Part shown: in pieces, positions 10,631-24,736 of the stretch
Numbering within the stretch: position 1 is the first letter of the stretch
Layout of the letters: each line of letters begins with the position of its first letter
NCBI GenBank assembly: GCA_002803225.1
Contig: NXFV01001284.1
Coordinates: 1 to 35,819 of the forward strand
Origin: Gamarada debralockiae
Taxonomy: Eukaryota > Ascomycota > Leotiomycetes > Helotiales > Hyphodiscaceae
DNA: 35,819 nt
Direction: 5' to 3'
Position numbers and translations under genes: made by a program
The notes under the pieces: model-generated
Told to the model about the DNA's origin: nothing
Seen by the model: only the letters and a program-made list of their open reading frames with translations
Databases searched by the model: none

Positions 10631-13427
10631 CGTGCATGCATAGGGATATCAGCAGAAGGTGTTTATTGGAAAGAGGATCACAGCACGGAACGGATTGGAA
10701 GGCAACTTGTATGTACTTTTATGCATTTGGAGTTCTCTGATACCGAGCATTATGGAATGGAAATGGTTAAATGATGGCTGCTCCACGTGGGCAACAAGGT
10801 GCGGATAGAGTTGGTGAAAAAGTTCCTTTGGGCAATGATGTGTCAATGGCACCAACCTTGGATCTTCACTTAGCTCTCGATACCCCTTAATCATGGATTA
10901 CAACTAGAGCGGCGGTCAGGAATCAAGCATATAAGATCATATGACTACCTCCTGAGGTCGTCGATATGAGCAGTCTCAAATGCCAAGGGCTTATCTTCGG
11001 CGTGGAGTTCTCATTTTTCACTGAAGTTCAACCGTGGGCCCTTATGTCGAGCTCTTGTATCCGAGTATTCCCGATACAAGACCAGGGTGGAGCGGGGGGA
11101 GCTATTCTCATCGTTGAAGCTATTGTTGTTGTCGTATTCTTTGTTGCTGTCGTGGTCACTTCGTCGTTATTTCCTGCAGCTTCTGCAGAGCGTGCAAAGA
11201 GATGGTCGATGCTTACTCTACAGGACTCTGAGGATGAAGCAACTAGCTTGACGATCACCTTATGAGGTCATACAAAATCTAAACCACTGGCTTTTCTTCC
11301 ACTGATACATTTCTTTTACAAGTCGAGGAACAGGCTAGCCTCTTTTCTCTGCCCTTGAGAATCATTTCATAGCGATCCTTGATGGTATTTCAATCCCTGG
11401 GTCGAATTTGGTCCATCTATCGGACCAGGTTGCTACATGAAGAAGAGAGATCTTGACTCACCCCTTTTTGTATTCACGGTGTCTTTTCATGGCCATCTTT
11501 CTACGAGCACCGTAGCCCGGCCATGCCACACGCAAATTGTTCACAGTCCTTGAGCGATCCGTGGAGATGGACTCTCAGTCGCTGTCCGATTGTTTTCGTA
11601 TAAGAATAGGGAGAAGCCCACATTATTTCGAATTCTTCAAATATCTGAAGAGGAATGGCCTTGAGAAGATGATGTTTTTCTCGGATTTGATGTGTACGAA
11701 ATCGGGAAATTTATATCCGCGTCGAGCCTCATGGGACACGGGCGTTGTTCATGTGGCTCATCTTGAGTTGTTTGCTACTGGCTGGATATCTGTCGTCGCA
11801 TCCATTCATGCTGTCGCTTTTGATGTCGTTATCATGGCAAATTATTGCAATTCCAAGGCAGTTCAGAATGGATCAGCGATTGACCTAGAGAGGGAATGAG
11901 CGGACCGTTTTGATGAAGCCTGCTCTTTCACTTCTCGCAACCGTTCTACCCTTCATTTTCTTCATTTGCGTCGGAACCTTGACTTGGCTTTGAGGAATGT
12001 AGATATTGTTGGAGCCTTGTAGTTTGAGTATGGGGGTTATATATATGATGAAGCATGTTCCATGGATGTTATATCCCAAGCAGGATTGCAATTGCTCAGA
12101 TCAAAGTTCAAACGAACTGGCCTCTACCTCCAATTCTGTTACCGGATGGCATTTCGATGGAGTCTTCGTACATGGATATGTTCTCGGCATGGGGCAGGAG
12201 GAGGTAATTTTCTTGAAATATTCTCGCTATCGAGGTTCTTTTAGCTGTCAGACTTACTGTCGTCGTCGTCTCTATTCCCTCAGGCCAGGGTGAGTATTCA
12301 AGAACGACCTAGAAGATCCAATGAAAACCGAATCGTCTGATGAGATTAGATAATGTTGTTCAAAGTTTATGCTAAGGTCTGTTGCTTAATCGAACGGAAA
12401 TTTTTGAGCGAATGAGGCGGACTAGATGTTGTAGGTACTACTAGGTAACTCAGGGTTCAATCTACAATTCTAAGTGTCGGCTTGTCCAACGAGGAGCGAA
12501 GGACGATATGGAAAGATCCGACCCAACTCCTACCCTTCTATTTGGCATCATGCAGCATTGACACTCATTTTCCCTGCAATAAGGAGTTTTCTTTTAAAAT
12601 CAGGCCTGCCAGCAATTGAAGAGGATGCACCCTCAGCTTCCCGTATGAAAAGTCCTCGCTATTTTCATTGGGGTCTAGTAATATGGCATCATTCTGTTTT
12701 TCTGCTTGACCGGCTCTGCTTCAACTAGAATACTGAGGCGTTACCTTATATAGTAGCTTGGACGCTCAGTATGGTTAGAAAGGGAGTGTATCAGTTTCAA
12801 AGGCGTTGTGGGAAGCTGACCCGGACAGATGCAATCTTGCGAAGCGAAGTCCCCCTTTTCCTTTCCCTTCTCATACGCGAGAACCATCTGGGGTCCCAAA
12901 TCAGAACACGAGCCTGACGGTACTCATTGATCTGTGTTCTCGAAAGCGAACCCCGCTCTCCATACCTCACCCTAATTCCACTTTCTGTTTCTCCTAGTAG
13001 GTGATGAAATATACATGCATTCATACGCTATTGACTTTCGAATCTATCTACGAACGCCCCTCCCAATCATTCATCTCATCGAGCCCAACCCGGCTCGAAA
13101 ACACGTATGTTGTATGTGCGTTTCTTTTTCTCGAATCTCGACTGGCCCCAGTTCATCGCAAATGATTATCCAGCTTCCCACCAAAAGGCCACAATGAGAG
13201 TCGTCAAAACATGTAAGTAAACGAGCGTCCGGAGTCTGAAGAGAGAGAAAGTCTCGCTGTAAAGCTGTGCTGTATCCATGTCATATCATGTCATGTCGTA
13301 TCGGTTCCATATCCATAACTACCACCCCATCCAAAGAAGCCTACAAGCTCCAAACACCTCTAATCCACGTAAACCCTCTTCCACTAACTATCGCCCTTCC
13401 GCCCTCCAGCTCGCTCCCGTCACCCTC
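10631..13427. other. 2.8-kb gene-free interval between convergent genes
   Basis: This separates the 3' ends of the Brl1-like gene and the SRPK kinase. No frame exceeds about 120 residues. The longest are 11537-11899 (plus, 120 aa) and 10966-11265 (plus, 99 aa, with one hydrophobic stretch rich in valine); neither resembles a family I know. Base composition is ordinary and not RIP-like. It may hold long 3' UTRs, a non-coding RNA, or a gene of small exons that I could not assemble. Confidence 0.4.
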
Positions 13428-15599
<2,172 letters not shown>

Positions 15600-17014
15600 G
15601 ATCTTTTTGCGCTCTTTTTGGCGGGGGGCAGGGCAGGAAAGGTTTCTTGCGTATGACGCGCGGGTTTTCGGTCTGGTCTGCTCGTTTACTGCGGTTCCTG
15701 GGCGACCGCAGAGAAAGAAGGCTGGAGGGATGAAGAGGGGTTGACCATCAACCACCTGTAGAGATGATTCCAATAATGTAACTGTTGATGCGATTATGAT
15801 GGATGCGACAACCTTATTTGATCTTTTTCGCGCAATGAATGATTGATTGACTTGCTGGAAGGGAAAGAAGCTTGCTGCTGCGGCGAAAGGCGCGAGTCCG
15901 TTCCATTGGTGGGGTTCACTCCTTGGAAAAGAACGTGCGTTTAGGCGCTGGACCAAAGTGACCTAAAACTACCAAGTTGGTTCGAGGATGACATTTTATT
16001 CAGGGGCTTTAAATTTATTCCTGGTTAGAAAATCTGCACAGAAAATCGATCCTTTCAATCGTTCACTTCTTTCCGGGGATTTTCTTTCTATAAAAATAAC
16101 TATCCTCATCCCTACCCAGCTGGCCGCGGAGAGGCCTGCCTCCCCGGCCAGGTCTGCTCCCCAAAGAGATCGGGCACAAATAACTTGTAACATCCAACAA
16201 AATCAACTCTCCTATCCAATTACTCCTTAGATCAAAGATGGGAGACAAATAGGATGAAGTCCGGATATGAAGAGCTGCCTTTCATCAAGTCCAATCTCCA
16301 AGTTGAAGCTTCAGGATATCTTCAACGAGGCTTCAAAACGCCATAGAGGAATGGTTGTTGAAGCCCAGTTGATATGGCAACTCGCGAGGCGAAATACTTT
16401 GGCGCATTTGATTTGTATCAGATTCTTCTATCTTCAGCTGGCGCAGCATTGACCCCTGGCTCTCCTCTCAAAACCCCCGCCCTCACCAAACCTCAAATCT
16501 TTCCCAAGATCTTGCAATCCGTGCAATCCGTACATCCTTATGGCAGCTGTATGCAAAGAATGAGTTCAGGATGCCATAAGATAAAATTGGTAATCTGGAA
16601 GAAGTGGTGCTGAACAGTCAGCTTTCGTTAAGTTTGGGCTGCAGCAATGATGTGATCTTAATGATACTCAGGGGGCAAGACGCGGCTGTTCCGAGAGGAC
16701 GGCTGGTTATTTCCGGCTTGGGCTGCTGAGTCATGAAGGCTGGATGGAAGGATGGATGGAAGGATGAATCGTGACTTGTGGTGCCTCATTGTCTGCCGCG
16801 ACGTATACCTCTTTTGTATTGAACGATTGAGCCTTGCACAGATGTGTTACAAGGCTGTTCGGACAAAAGCCATGTTGACGGTCGAAAATTTCTCATCATG
16901 AATTGAAGAGGTAATATACAAAATGACATGGAATCCTCCACGTCGCTCTATGCCCCTGATTACCATCGCCATGCTCAGTATGTAACGATCCATAACGTAC
17001 ACATCTTGATGCCA
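15600..17014. other. intergenic interval, SRPK 5' flank and golgin 3' flank
   Basis: It holds the promoter and leader of the SRPK gene on the left and the 3' flank of the golgin on the right. The minus-strand frame continues open from the kinase start up to 15956, but the upstream residues look like leader sequence. I see no independent gene. Confidence 0.45.
16740..16767. repeat. GGATGGAA short tandem repeat
   Basis: About three copies of GGATGGAA in 28 bp lie downstream of the golgin gene. Confidence 0.6.
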
Positions 17015-20000
17015 TCACTTCGCCGAAATAGCAGCAATCCATTTCTCCTGGTCCTTTCTATAGCCATAATCAGCACATGCCACTTCACTGCAGCTTCGAG
17101 GCGAACTTACTTATCAAAATGCAACAACTGCCCAAGAACAGTCTTAACCAAATCCGCCTGCCGCTTTTTATCCTTCTGCTCCAAAAACTGCAGCAAGATC
17201 GTCTTCAAATACACATAATCCGTCTTTCCCATCCCGCCCGCCGCTCCATTAACCGGGGATCCCGCCCTCCCTGACTCCATCGATGACCTCGACGAAACAT
17301 CGTTGATGCGAGACTGTTTCGCTTGCAGAGCTTTGAAATCCTTTTGTAGTTTTTCGTATCGTTGATTTCCTTCGTCGAGCATTCGGCGGAGATCACTGCG
17401 CTGCTTCTCCGCGTCGCGTACTTGCTTCTCACTCCCATCGAGAGCGGCGCGAAGCTCTCCCATCGCGGAGCGGATCTCGTTAACCTCTTGGCTAGCCTTC
17501 TCAGACACCCCTTCCAGCTCGTCCCGCCGTCTTTTCCACTCTTTCTCAGATCGTTGCAGCTCATCTCGATCATCCGTTGCACGCTTAAGATCCCGTTCAA
17601 AGTCCCGAATCTTAGTCTTGAGCTCATCAACTTCCCGAGCACGTCGTCGGCCGTTGGTAGAGGCTTCGTCCTCGGCACGGTCTCGTTCTTCGATCGCTGC
17701 TTCCATTCGCTCGCGCATCTCGCGGACTTTGGCATCGGCTCGGTCGTCAACGTCTGCCAGTAGCCGCCTCATAGTCTCTCCTTCTCGAGTTCGTTCACTG
17801 AGTAGACGCTGCACTTCGCTGAGTTCTTCTTCAAGACTCTCAGATTGCTCTTTTGCTTCCTTCAGTTGCATGGCCATTTCGGCGGTTTGGTCTCTCATGC
17901 TTCCCAGTAAGCCTTGCGCGTTGTTGTATTGCGAGCCTCGGAGCTCAACCTCGTCCCGAAGACCCTTCGTCTCAGAGCTAAGTTTCGAAACTTGATCTTC
18001 CAAGTCATGAACCTTCGTTCGTAACTTCCCAGCTTCTTCTGTGACTTTGGCCAATTCCTGCGCCAACTTCTCGCTTGAAGCTGCCAGCTGAATCTTCTCC
18101 GCCTCCGACTTCCTCATATCGCGCTGCGCAACGCGGTTCTGATCCTCGGCTCTGAGTCGGTTGTTCGTCTCTTGCGTAATCTTCTCGTTCAACGTCCGGA
18201 CTTCATTATCCCTGTCTGCTGCCTGCTTCTTGAAAATGGCCATATCGGCCTTCAAATCCTTCTCGCGGGCTTCCAATCTCCTCAACTCGGACGTCTTAGT
18301 TGTCAACTCATCCTTAACAGATTTGAGGTTGGCGTTCTCGGCACGAAGTGTCTTCATCTCTGGCTGCGCTTTCTGAAGCACATCTCTTAGATCCGTCAAT
18401 TCTCTATAACGCGACGTAGCCAATTGCTGAGCGGCTCCAAGATCCGTTTGCAGCGTACTCGACTTCAGCTTCAGATCCTCATATTCTGCAGTAAGAGCTT
18501 TCAGCTCAGCATCCGCCTTCTCATAAGCTTTTGACTGATTCTTGTAGCCCTCGATCTCCGATTCCAATTTGGTGATTCGCTCTTGAAGAGTCGTCTTTTC
18601 GGCTTGCAGCTCCTTGATCTTGTCCTTGGCTTCCACGTGCTCTTGACCAATATTCAGCAAGTTCTCTTGCATGTTCTCGATCTCTTCACGTAGATCTTCC
18701 TCAGTCTTCCGCTTGGTTTGTAATTTAGCAATCTGTGCATCCCTGTCTGCAACCTCGGTTTTCAGTCTAGAAATCTCGGCTTGCAAGGAGTCAATTCCAG
18801 GTGTTGGAGGTACAGAATCAGGAGACTTTTCGCCAGTCTCTGCAGGTGCATCTTTCGAAGCTGCTGTAGCTGCGCTACCCTTCTTCTTTTTCTTGTTCTT
18901 CTTCTTGGCTGCGCCCGTCGTAGTACCTGCTGCTAGTGTTTCAGGGGCAGTTGTGGTTTCGCTTGTCTTGACAGCTTCTTCTAACTCATGGTTCGTAGCC
19001 TCTTCGACCTGGTGATTTAATGATTCTACCTGTTCCTGGAGCTCCTGGATTCGTTTTGTGTCACTCGCTCTTGCTTCCTCCAACTTCTTAATCTCGGCAT
19101 CCATCTTCTCTCTGGAGTTCTCGGCATCTTTAAGAGCCTCGGCCTTGGATTTACTATCCGTCTCCGCTGTTTTCTTCTGGGTGGTTAGATCCGCTTCCAA
19201 GGCGGACGCTTTCTTCCCTGCCTCCTCCGATTGCTTTTTCTCCCTTGCCAGATCGACCTCAAGAGTTGATATTTGGGTCTCTGTTGCCTGGAGCTTCTCT
19301 TTCAGGGTGTTGATCTGTTCCGTTTGTGCATCAATCTTTGCTTGGAGGGTTGTACCCATAGCAGATGCCTCTTTTGACTCAGTGAGCTCGCGAGTAACTT
19401 TCTCCAAATCTCCGACTAAACCAGTACTTGTCTCCTTAGCGACAGCTAAGTCCTTTTCCAATGTAGAAACCTTCGACTTGAGATCCTCAACTTCAGCAGT
19501 CTTCTCCTTGACCTCGATTTGAAGTCTTGGGACCTCGTCATCATATGAGAAGAACTCCTCGCTAACGTCCTTGTTGTCGGAAGCTTCTGGCTTCTGCTTT
19601 GGCGAAAATATCCCTAGGACTGAAGAGACGGGGGACTTGACAGATGCCGACTGCGTGTCAACACTCGAAGTATCCGCCTTCTCTGTCACAGCTGTGCTTC
19701 CTGTAGCCCCAGTAGAACTTTGTAGAGTCGCCAATTCCTCTCGAGCCGTAGCGGTCTCCTTCTCTGCCGCCTCGAACTTCTTCTTGTAATCGTCTCGATC
19801 GGCTGACACACGCTTCAATTCGTCCATCACCATATCCCCTTTCAGATTCAGTTGGTTCAGGTATTCGACCAATGCATCAGGGTCACCAATTGAGCTGATC
19901 GGTGTGTTCTCTTTCAATACCTTCTCGAATGGTTCCACGGATGTTGCACGGGCGTGTGCTATTCGATACGACTTCAGAAGCTCTGTGGAACTTGTTAGCA

Positions 20001-20548
20001 TTTGTAACACTGTGTTTGGCTTGTTGACATGCCTTGGTACCGTGATTCCAACTTCTCCAGCTTCCGTAGTTTCGCGCGTACATCTGCAGACAACTCTGTA
20101 TGCGGTGGCGGAGCCTCCGTCTCTCCCCCTTTCTCACTGCCATTCACAGACTCAGCAGCCGCCGGCGCAGCATCCTCCGCCTTCAAAGCAGCCTTGTCAT
20201 CCATCGCGACAGGTGTCCCTACTCTCGAAGGTTCCTCCGACTCGTCCTCAATCACAAAAGCCGTCTCAAACTCTGATGGATCCGGACCTCTACTGCTCCC
20301 ATCGTAGTCCTTCGGTTTTGGTTTGCGCGGCCTCGTTGAAGGAGAATCAGTCCTCGAAGTCGATCTTCGTGCAGAAGAAGCAGATCTGGATACGGCAGGA
20401 GAAGCAGTAGCTTTCTGACGAGCTTGTTCTTCAGCAATGCGGGAATCGATCGCGCCTTTGATTCGCTTTAAGACAGATTTGTCAGTGGATGGGTCCTCAC
20501 GAGGCTGCCAAAATTATTGTAGGGGGATGGAATTGGTACCTGGAACAT
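17015..20548 (-). CDS. GRIP-domain golgin (Imh1/golgin-245-like)
   Basis: Four exons give 1118 residues: 20548-20540 (nine bases, Met-Phe-Gln), 20465-20033, 19982-17111 and 17057-17015. The second intron is GC-AG (AAG/GCATGT ... TGCTAAC ... CAG/AG). The last exon adds KDQEKWIAAISAK and completes the GRIP domain. The start reads MFQRIKGAIDSRIAEEQARQ, a conserved golgin opening. A disordered Ser/Pro/acidic region runs to about residue 120. Then comes a nearly continuous coiled coil to about 1040, broken by a Lys-rich patch (KKKNKKKKK). The GRIP domain at about 1069-1118 has the key Tyr in DYVYLKTILLQFLEQ. GRIP golgins dock on trans-Golgi membranes through Arl1-GTP and tether incoming vesicles. 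The gene diverges from Lunapark. Confidence 0.93.
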
Positions 20549-20886
20549 TGTAGCTACGTCGCTTTAAAAATGAATGAATTCGAGATTGGGAGCCGTATGA
20601 GGCATTCAATAAAAAACAATCATAATTGATTCTCTTTCAACCCATTGAAATTTAGAATTGGCACACCTGTCAGGAAAGTCTTGTGCTCAGACGCCTCGTC
20701 GCGGCGAGTCGGAGCATTTTGTACGGCGGCCAGCAGCGCAATTGGATGTCTGCCAAGATTCTCGCAGGGCTCAGTGACGAAGCTCTCGCGGCTTTTGCTC
20801 AAGCTTGGTTACCTCGAACATCTCCTGGGGAACATCACGACATTATGACAAGGTGACAACTGGAATAGAGCGAAACCAATTTTAAT
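20549..20886. promoter_or_regulatory. shared divergent promoter, golgin / lunapark
   Basis: A 338-bp interval lies between the start codons of the golgin (minus) and Lunapark-like (plus) genes. It must hold both promoters. No strong TATA element is apparent. Confidence 0.5.
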
Positions 20887-22138
20887 ATGGTCTCAATCTG
20901 GCCTTGGAAGGTAAACAAATCCTAAACTGTATATCACATGTACTGACTGTTTTCTAGGGAGAGGACAACTCGCCCGCCTCTTTCGAAAAGGCCCTGTCTG
21001 CTCTGGCAACGAAGATAACGAAGTCGCAGACTCAGCTTGATGGTTTACGCCAGCGCGGTCGTCGATTCACGGCATTATGGACACTCTATACCAGCTTCGC
21101 CTACCTGCTATGTGTTATTATTCTCTTCCTCGTGGTGGGATGGCAGAACTGGACCGCAGTGGAATATACGGCCATGGCAGGAAGCCCCTTGATGTGAGTA
21201 TCCCCCGGCAGAAGGGAAGGAATCCGTATTGACTCCTAGCTAGCATCTACCTCATCCGAACGGGCATTGCAACCTACTATACCTTCCGCATCGATACCGT
21301 AACCCAGCGTTTGGAGGTTCAACAGGCAGAAAGAGCAAAGACGATCGATAAGTTGAAGACTGCCACAAAGTACAATTCGACGCAGGAATTACTGGAGAAA
21401 TATGGCGGAGCACCGCTGAAACCAAAGAAACAACCCTCGTCCACATCCACGCCTACGAAAGGTCCAAAGAATGCTCAGAAGCAAACGCAAGGCAGAACAT
21501 CGATGGGACCGCCACCACCAACTGCGAATATCGGTCGACCTAATCAGATTCCAAGTCAGCCATCGACTCCGCAGCCTGTGTCGAGGTCCCCATCATATAT
21601 GATTTCTCCTCCTTCTGTTTCAGCACCGCAGGCCCCACAAGTCCAGGCAGAATTCGCGCCAAATGCTTTCTCCGCTCCTCCACAGTATGCAACGGGCGGT
21701 GACATGGGCATGGGTGGACACTGGTACGATCGGGTGCTAGACTTACTGCTAGGAGAAGACGAGACATCGCCGAAGAATCGCATAATCTTGATCTGCCAGA
21801 ACTGCAGACTTGTTAATGGTCAAGCTCCTCCAGGCACAAAGAGTCTCGGGGAGTTGGGGAAATGGAAGTGCTTTGGCTGTGGAGAGATGAATGGAGAGGA
21901 AGACGAGGCTGTGAAGGTGGTACAGGAGATGAAGGAATTAATAAATACACAGGAGGACGACTCGGCAGGAGAAGTTGAAAAGAAAGGAGCTGATGAAAGC
22001 GAAGCTCCTGGAGTTAGTAGCGAGGAAATCGCGGGTAATGAGGATGAGGACGAAGTTGCAGACGAATCTGCGGGTGACACGATTGAGGTATCGAAACCGA
22101 AGAGAGGCAGGCCCAAGGGCAGCAAGAAGAAAACCTAG
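20887..22138 (+). CDS. lnp1: Lunapark family ER-junction protein
   Basis: Exons 20887-20910, 20958-21193 and 21244-22138 give 384 residues. The first exon (MVSIWPWK) is followed by a helical stretch and two membrane segments (about 47-69 and 78-98), a second helix (RLEVQQAERAKTIDKLK), and a Pro/Ser/Gln-rich linker. Then comes the diagnostic Lunapark zinc ribbon: Cys271-x2-Cys274 (CQNC) and Cys296-x2-Cys299 (CFGC), with RLVNGQAPPGTKSLGELGKW between. Lunapark sits at three-way ER tubule junctions, both termini in the cytosol, and stabilises the network with atlastin/Sey1 and reticulons. The acidic tail ends in KPKRGRPKGSKKKT, which resembles an AT-hook but is more likely a basic patch in a membrane protein. 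Confidence 0.92.
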
Positions 22139-23369
22139 CTACTGATGAATGAATATAATGCAATTTGCAAAGCAGGATCTAGTCATGCGCGTCTCCCCAA
22201 CCTCCCTCCCATCCATTCAAGTGATGGAACGCTCATTTCGTTTGAACGATTGAAGTGCGTTACTTGACCTCTATGCCCAGGGACGAAACCTGACTCAGTA
22301 CAATATGAGTATGTTAAAATTTTTATTAGTTGGTGTCTTGTCTCTTCTCTCTAGCTGCTTGTCTTTTCGAGTCGATGCAAACTTTCAGATAAAACTCCCC
22401 TTTTTCCATCTCGCTTTGGAACTCTGAGCCTCGGCTGAATGTGTCACTCTGCTTTCTTTCGAGCACAATTTGCCTCATATTTAGGCACCCTTTTCTTCGA
22501 GGCAAGAATTATCAGACCGAAGGCCGATATTTCCATCCGGTGTGCTGATGTTCTGGACCGCAAGTGGCACTTCCTCATTACAAACCTCCAAATTTCACAT
22601 GAGAACCACTCCCTTATTGTACGCCCAGTAGACACCTCTTTTGCCTCATTTCTCAGTCTCCAGCACGTCTGTTCAGCAGCTGATAGCAAAATCTCCTAGC
22701 TGCTAGCGTTCGTAAAGAATCACCAATCCAACATGGTGTCTGTTAATTGCCTTCTTCGCCACGTGATTCTGCCCCTTTCTCCACAACTCTGATGTAACTC
22801 CCGTTCAGCCCCCGCCAAGTGGCACTTCGCCATATTGCCACTACCATTCTCCTTTCTATTCCAATTCAAGTTACCACCACTTTGTACGTCAAGAATCTTG
22901 ACCTCTTCGGGGATGTCGGGGCTTGGCATTAGCTCAAAGTCTGGGCTTTCGGCTTACAAAATTGCTCGGTCTTAAGCGCCTCCAGACCTAGTCTCGCGAC
23001 TTCACTCCTCACAATATCGCACCTGATCTCAACCTGACCTCATGCTAGTACTGGTATCTCGAAGGCAATGAAGATACGAGATACTTTCGCCTCAATTTTG
23101 AGTTTGAGGCTTTGGCTTGTCCCTGCTGCCCTTTACCCCGCATTGGAATTGAGCACGAGTTTCCCATGGCAGTTGACCTCGGATCGACAGCAGAATCATC
23201 TTAATGAGGAGGAATCTGATGTTAGGAGTGGCCCAGTGGCTATATCTTCAAAAGTATATTAACTGGCAGAAAATTGCTTTTCATTCTGTACCTTCACTCT
23301 TGGAATTCATAGCATTCGCATCATCTTCTCCGTCTCAATCCTCCTATTTTCACAAAACACAATCACATA
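22139..23369. other. intergenic interval before the SDR gene
   Basis: No supported gene. An 86-codon frame (22439-22699, plus) has no known domain. The 13-mer CAAGTGGCACTTC occurs twice (22561-22573 and 22816-22828). The right part is the promoter of the dehydrogenase gene. Confidence 0.4.
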
Positions 23370-24251
23370 ATGGCATCATACCTAATCACCGGCTGCGCAC
23401 GTGGTCTCGGCCTCGCAATGGCAGAACACCTCGCAACCTTCCCCTCCTCAGAAGTTGACCGCATCTTCGCAACCGCGCGCGGTGAATCCACTGCCCTCAA
23501 AGCTCTCATCCAGTCCTCGGCCGGCAAGGTCCAATTCATCCGAATGGATACTTCCAAAGAATCCAGTATCAAAGCAGCAGTTGCAGAAGTTGAGCGCATC
23601 CTCGAGGGACGAGGACTGGATGTGCTCATCAACAATGCTGGACAGTCCTTTACTCTTAGCTCCACAACCACGATGTAGGTTTCTTGAGGAGTAGTGGGAA
23701 GATGCTAATGAGATTTAGGGAGGAACTTGACGACCAGCTTAGCAACAATGTTTTGAGTGTTCATCAAGTGACGAGGAAGTTCTTGCCTCTTTTGAAGAAG
23801 GGTGAGCTGAAGAAAGCTATCAACATGTTTGTCTCGCCATCCATTGTGGTGTGAACTGGTGCTCACACAACTTCAGTGCACCCGAACTGGGATCCACAGC
23901 CCGAACAGGCGATTACGCCTCCTTCCCTGTCCCCGCATACAAGACCTCCAAAGCAGCTCTCAATGCTTTGACTGTCCAATACTCTATGACATTCGCGGAG
24001 CAAGGCTTCACTTTCCTTGCCATGACTCCTGATGTAAGTCGTGATGTGAGTCCCTTCTCAACGTCGGTGAAGGTTTAAGCTGATTGTGACAGTGGCTCCG
24101 CACCGAGATGGGCTCAAAGTCTCCAATTGAAGAAGGCGCCAAGGCGACTTTGCGAAGAATCATGGAGGCTGGGGCTGAGGATAGCGGAAAGTTCCTCAAT
24201 ATTCGTGTTGAGGGGTGGAGGAAGCCCAGTTTGGTGGCTTGCCGCACCTAG
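23370..24251 (+). CDS. short-chain dehydrogenase/reductase (C-factor/sniffer type)
   Basis: Four exons, 23370-23674, 23719-23826, 23877-24033 and 24093-24251, give 242 residues. The third donor is GTAAGT; the second, GTTTGT, is unusual but is followed by a CTCAC branch and CAG. The Rossmann motif TGCARGLG (7-14) and the TAR at 35-37 suggest NADP(H). NNAG is at 88-91. The catalytic set is Ser144 in ELGST, Tyr159 and Lys163 in AYKTSKAALN. The C-terminal GKFLNIRVEGW is shared by a fungal carbonyl-reductase group. It should reduce or oxidise a small carbonyl/alcohol; the substrate is not readable. It is followed, same strand, by a broken NmrA-like gene. Confidence 0.88.
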
Positions 24252-24736
24252 AGTTCTTGGCATATGATCGTTTTGTTTACTAGTGGAATACAGTTATTTG
24301 AAATCTCCATTTCGGTTTTTCATTTGGAGTGTCCAGGCATTGCATTCATCTTTCATCTGTAGTTGACACGCGGATTTGCGGCCGCTAGGCAAGGTTGACG
24401 ATATTTCTCAGCAGAACGGCCGAATACTGTGGACTTCACATAAAGCTTGTATACAGACTCAGAAATCCAACGAAAAAATCGGAAGAGGGTTCATAAATTG
24501 CATATTTATGAATTTATAGCAGCACCTAGATAGACGTTGCTAGGATGAAAGCAGGAAAGCCTATGGTTTGGATGACATTTGGATCTCCATCCTCAGCCAG
24601 GAAGTTGAGAGGTTGAAAAAGATATAAGAGAACATTGAGAAGAGTAGATGAACAGTATCAATCCCTCACCCACTCAATCTAATCAAGGTTACACATTGAA
24701 AGTGAAACAGGCCAAAGTGTATCCACTCATTTCATC
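24252..24736. other. intergenic interval
   Basis: No gene seen. It contains a small AT-rich inverted repeat near 24492-24512 (CATAAAT/ATTTATG) and should carry the promoter of the following pseudogene. Confidence 0.4.

Noticed and set aside
15600..15956. Extending the SRPK protein upstream to the ATG at 15956
   Set aside because: The added residues have leader-like composition, and the MNGSHIKQ start fits the basic N-terminus expected for this kinase.
19058..19522. 154-residue and similar plus-strand frames opposite the golgin
   Set aside because: They are complements of Glu/Lys-rich coiled coil and show no domain of their own.
22561..22828. 13-bp direct repeat CAAGTGGCACTTC, two copies
   Set aside because: Short, only two copies 255 bp apart and no other structure; could be chance.
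23827..23876. Loss of the catalytic serine in the dehydrogenase
   Set aside because: The usual NISS site reads NIAP, but in the C-factor/sniffer group the serine lies in the LGS motif, which is present (ELGST).
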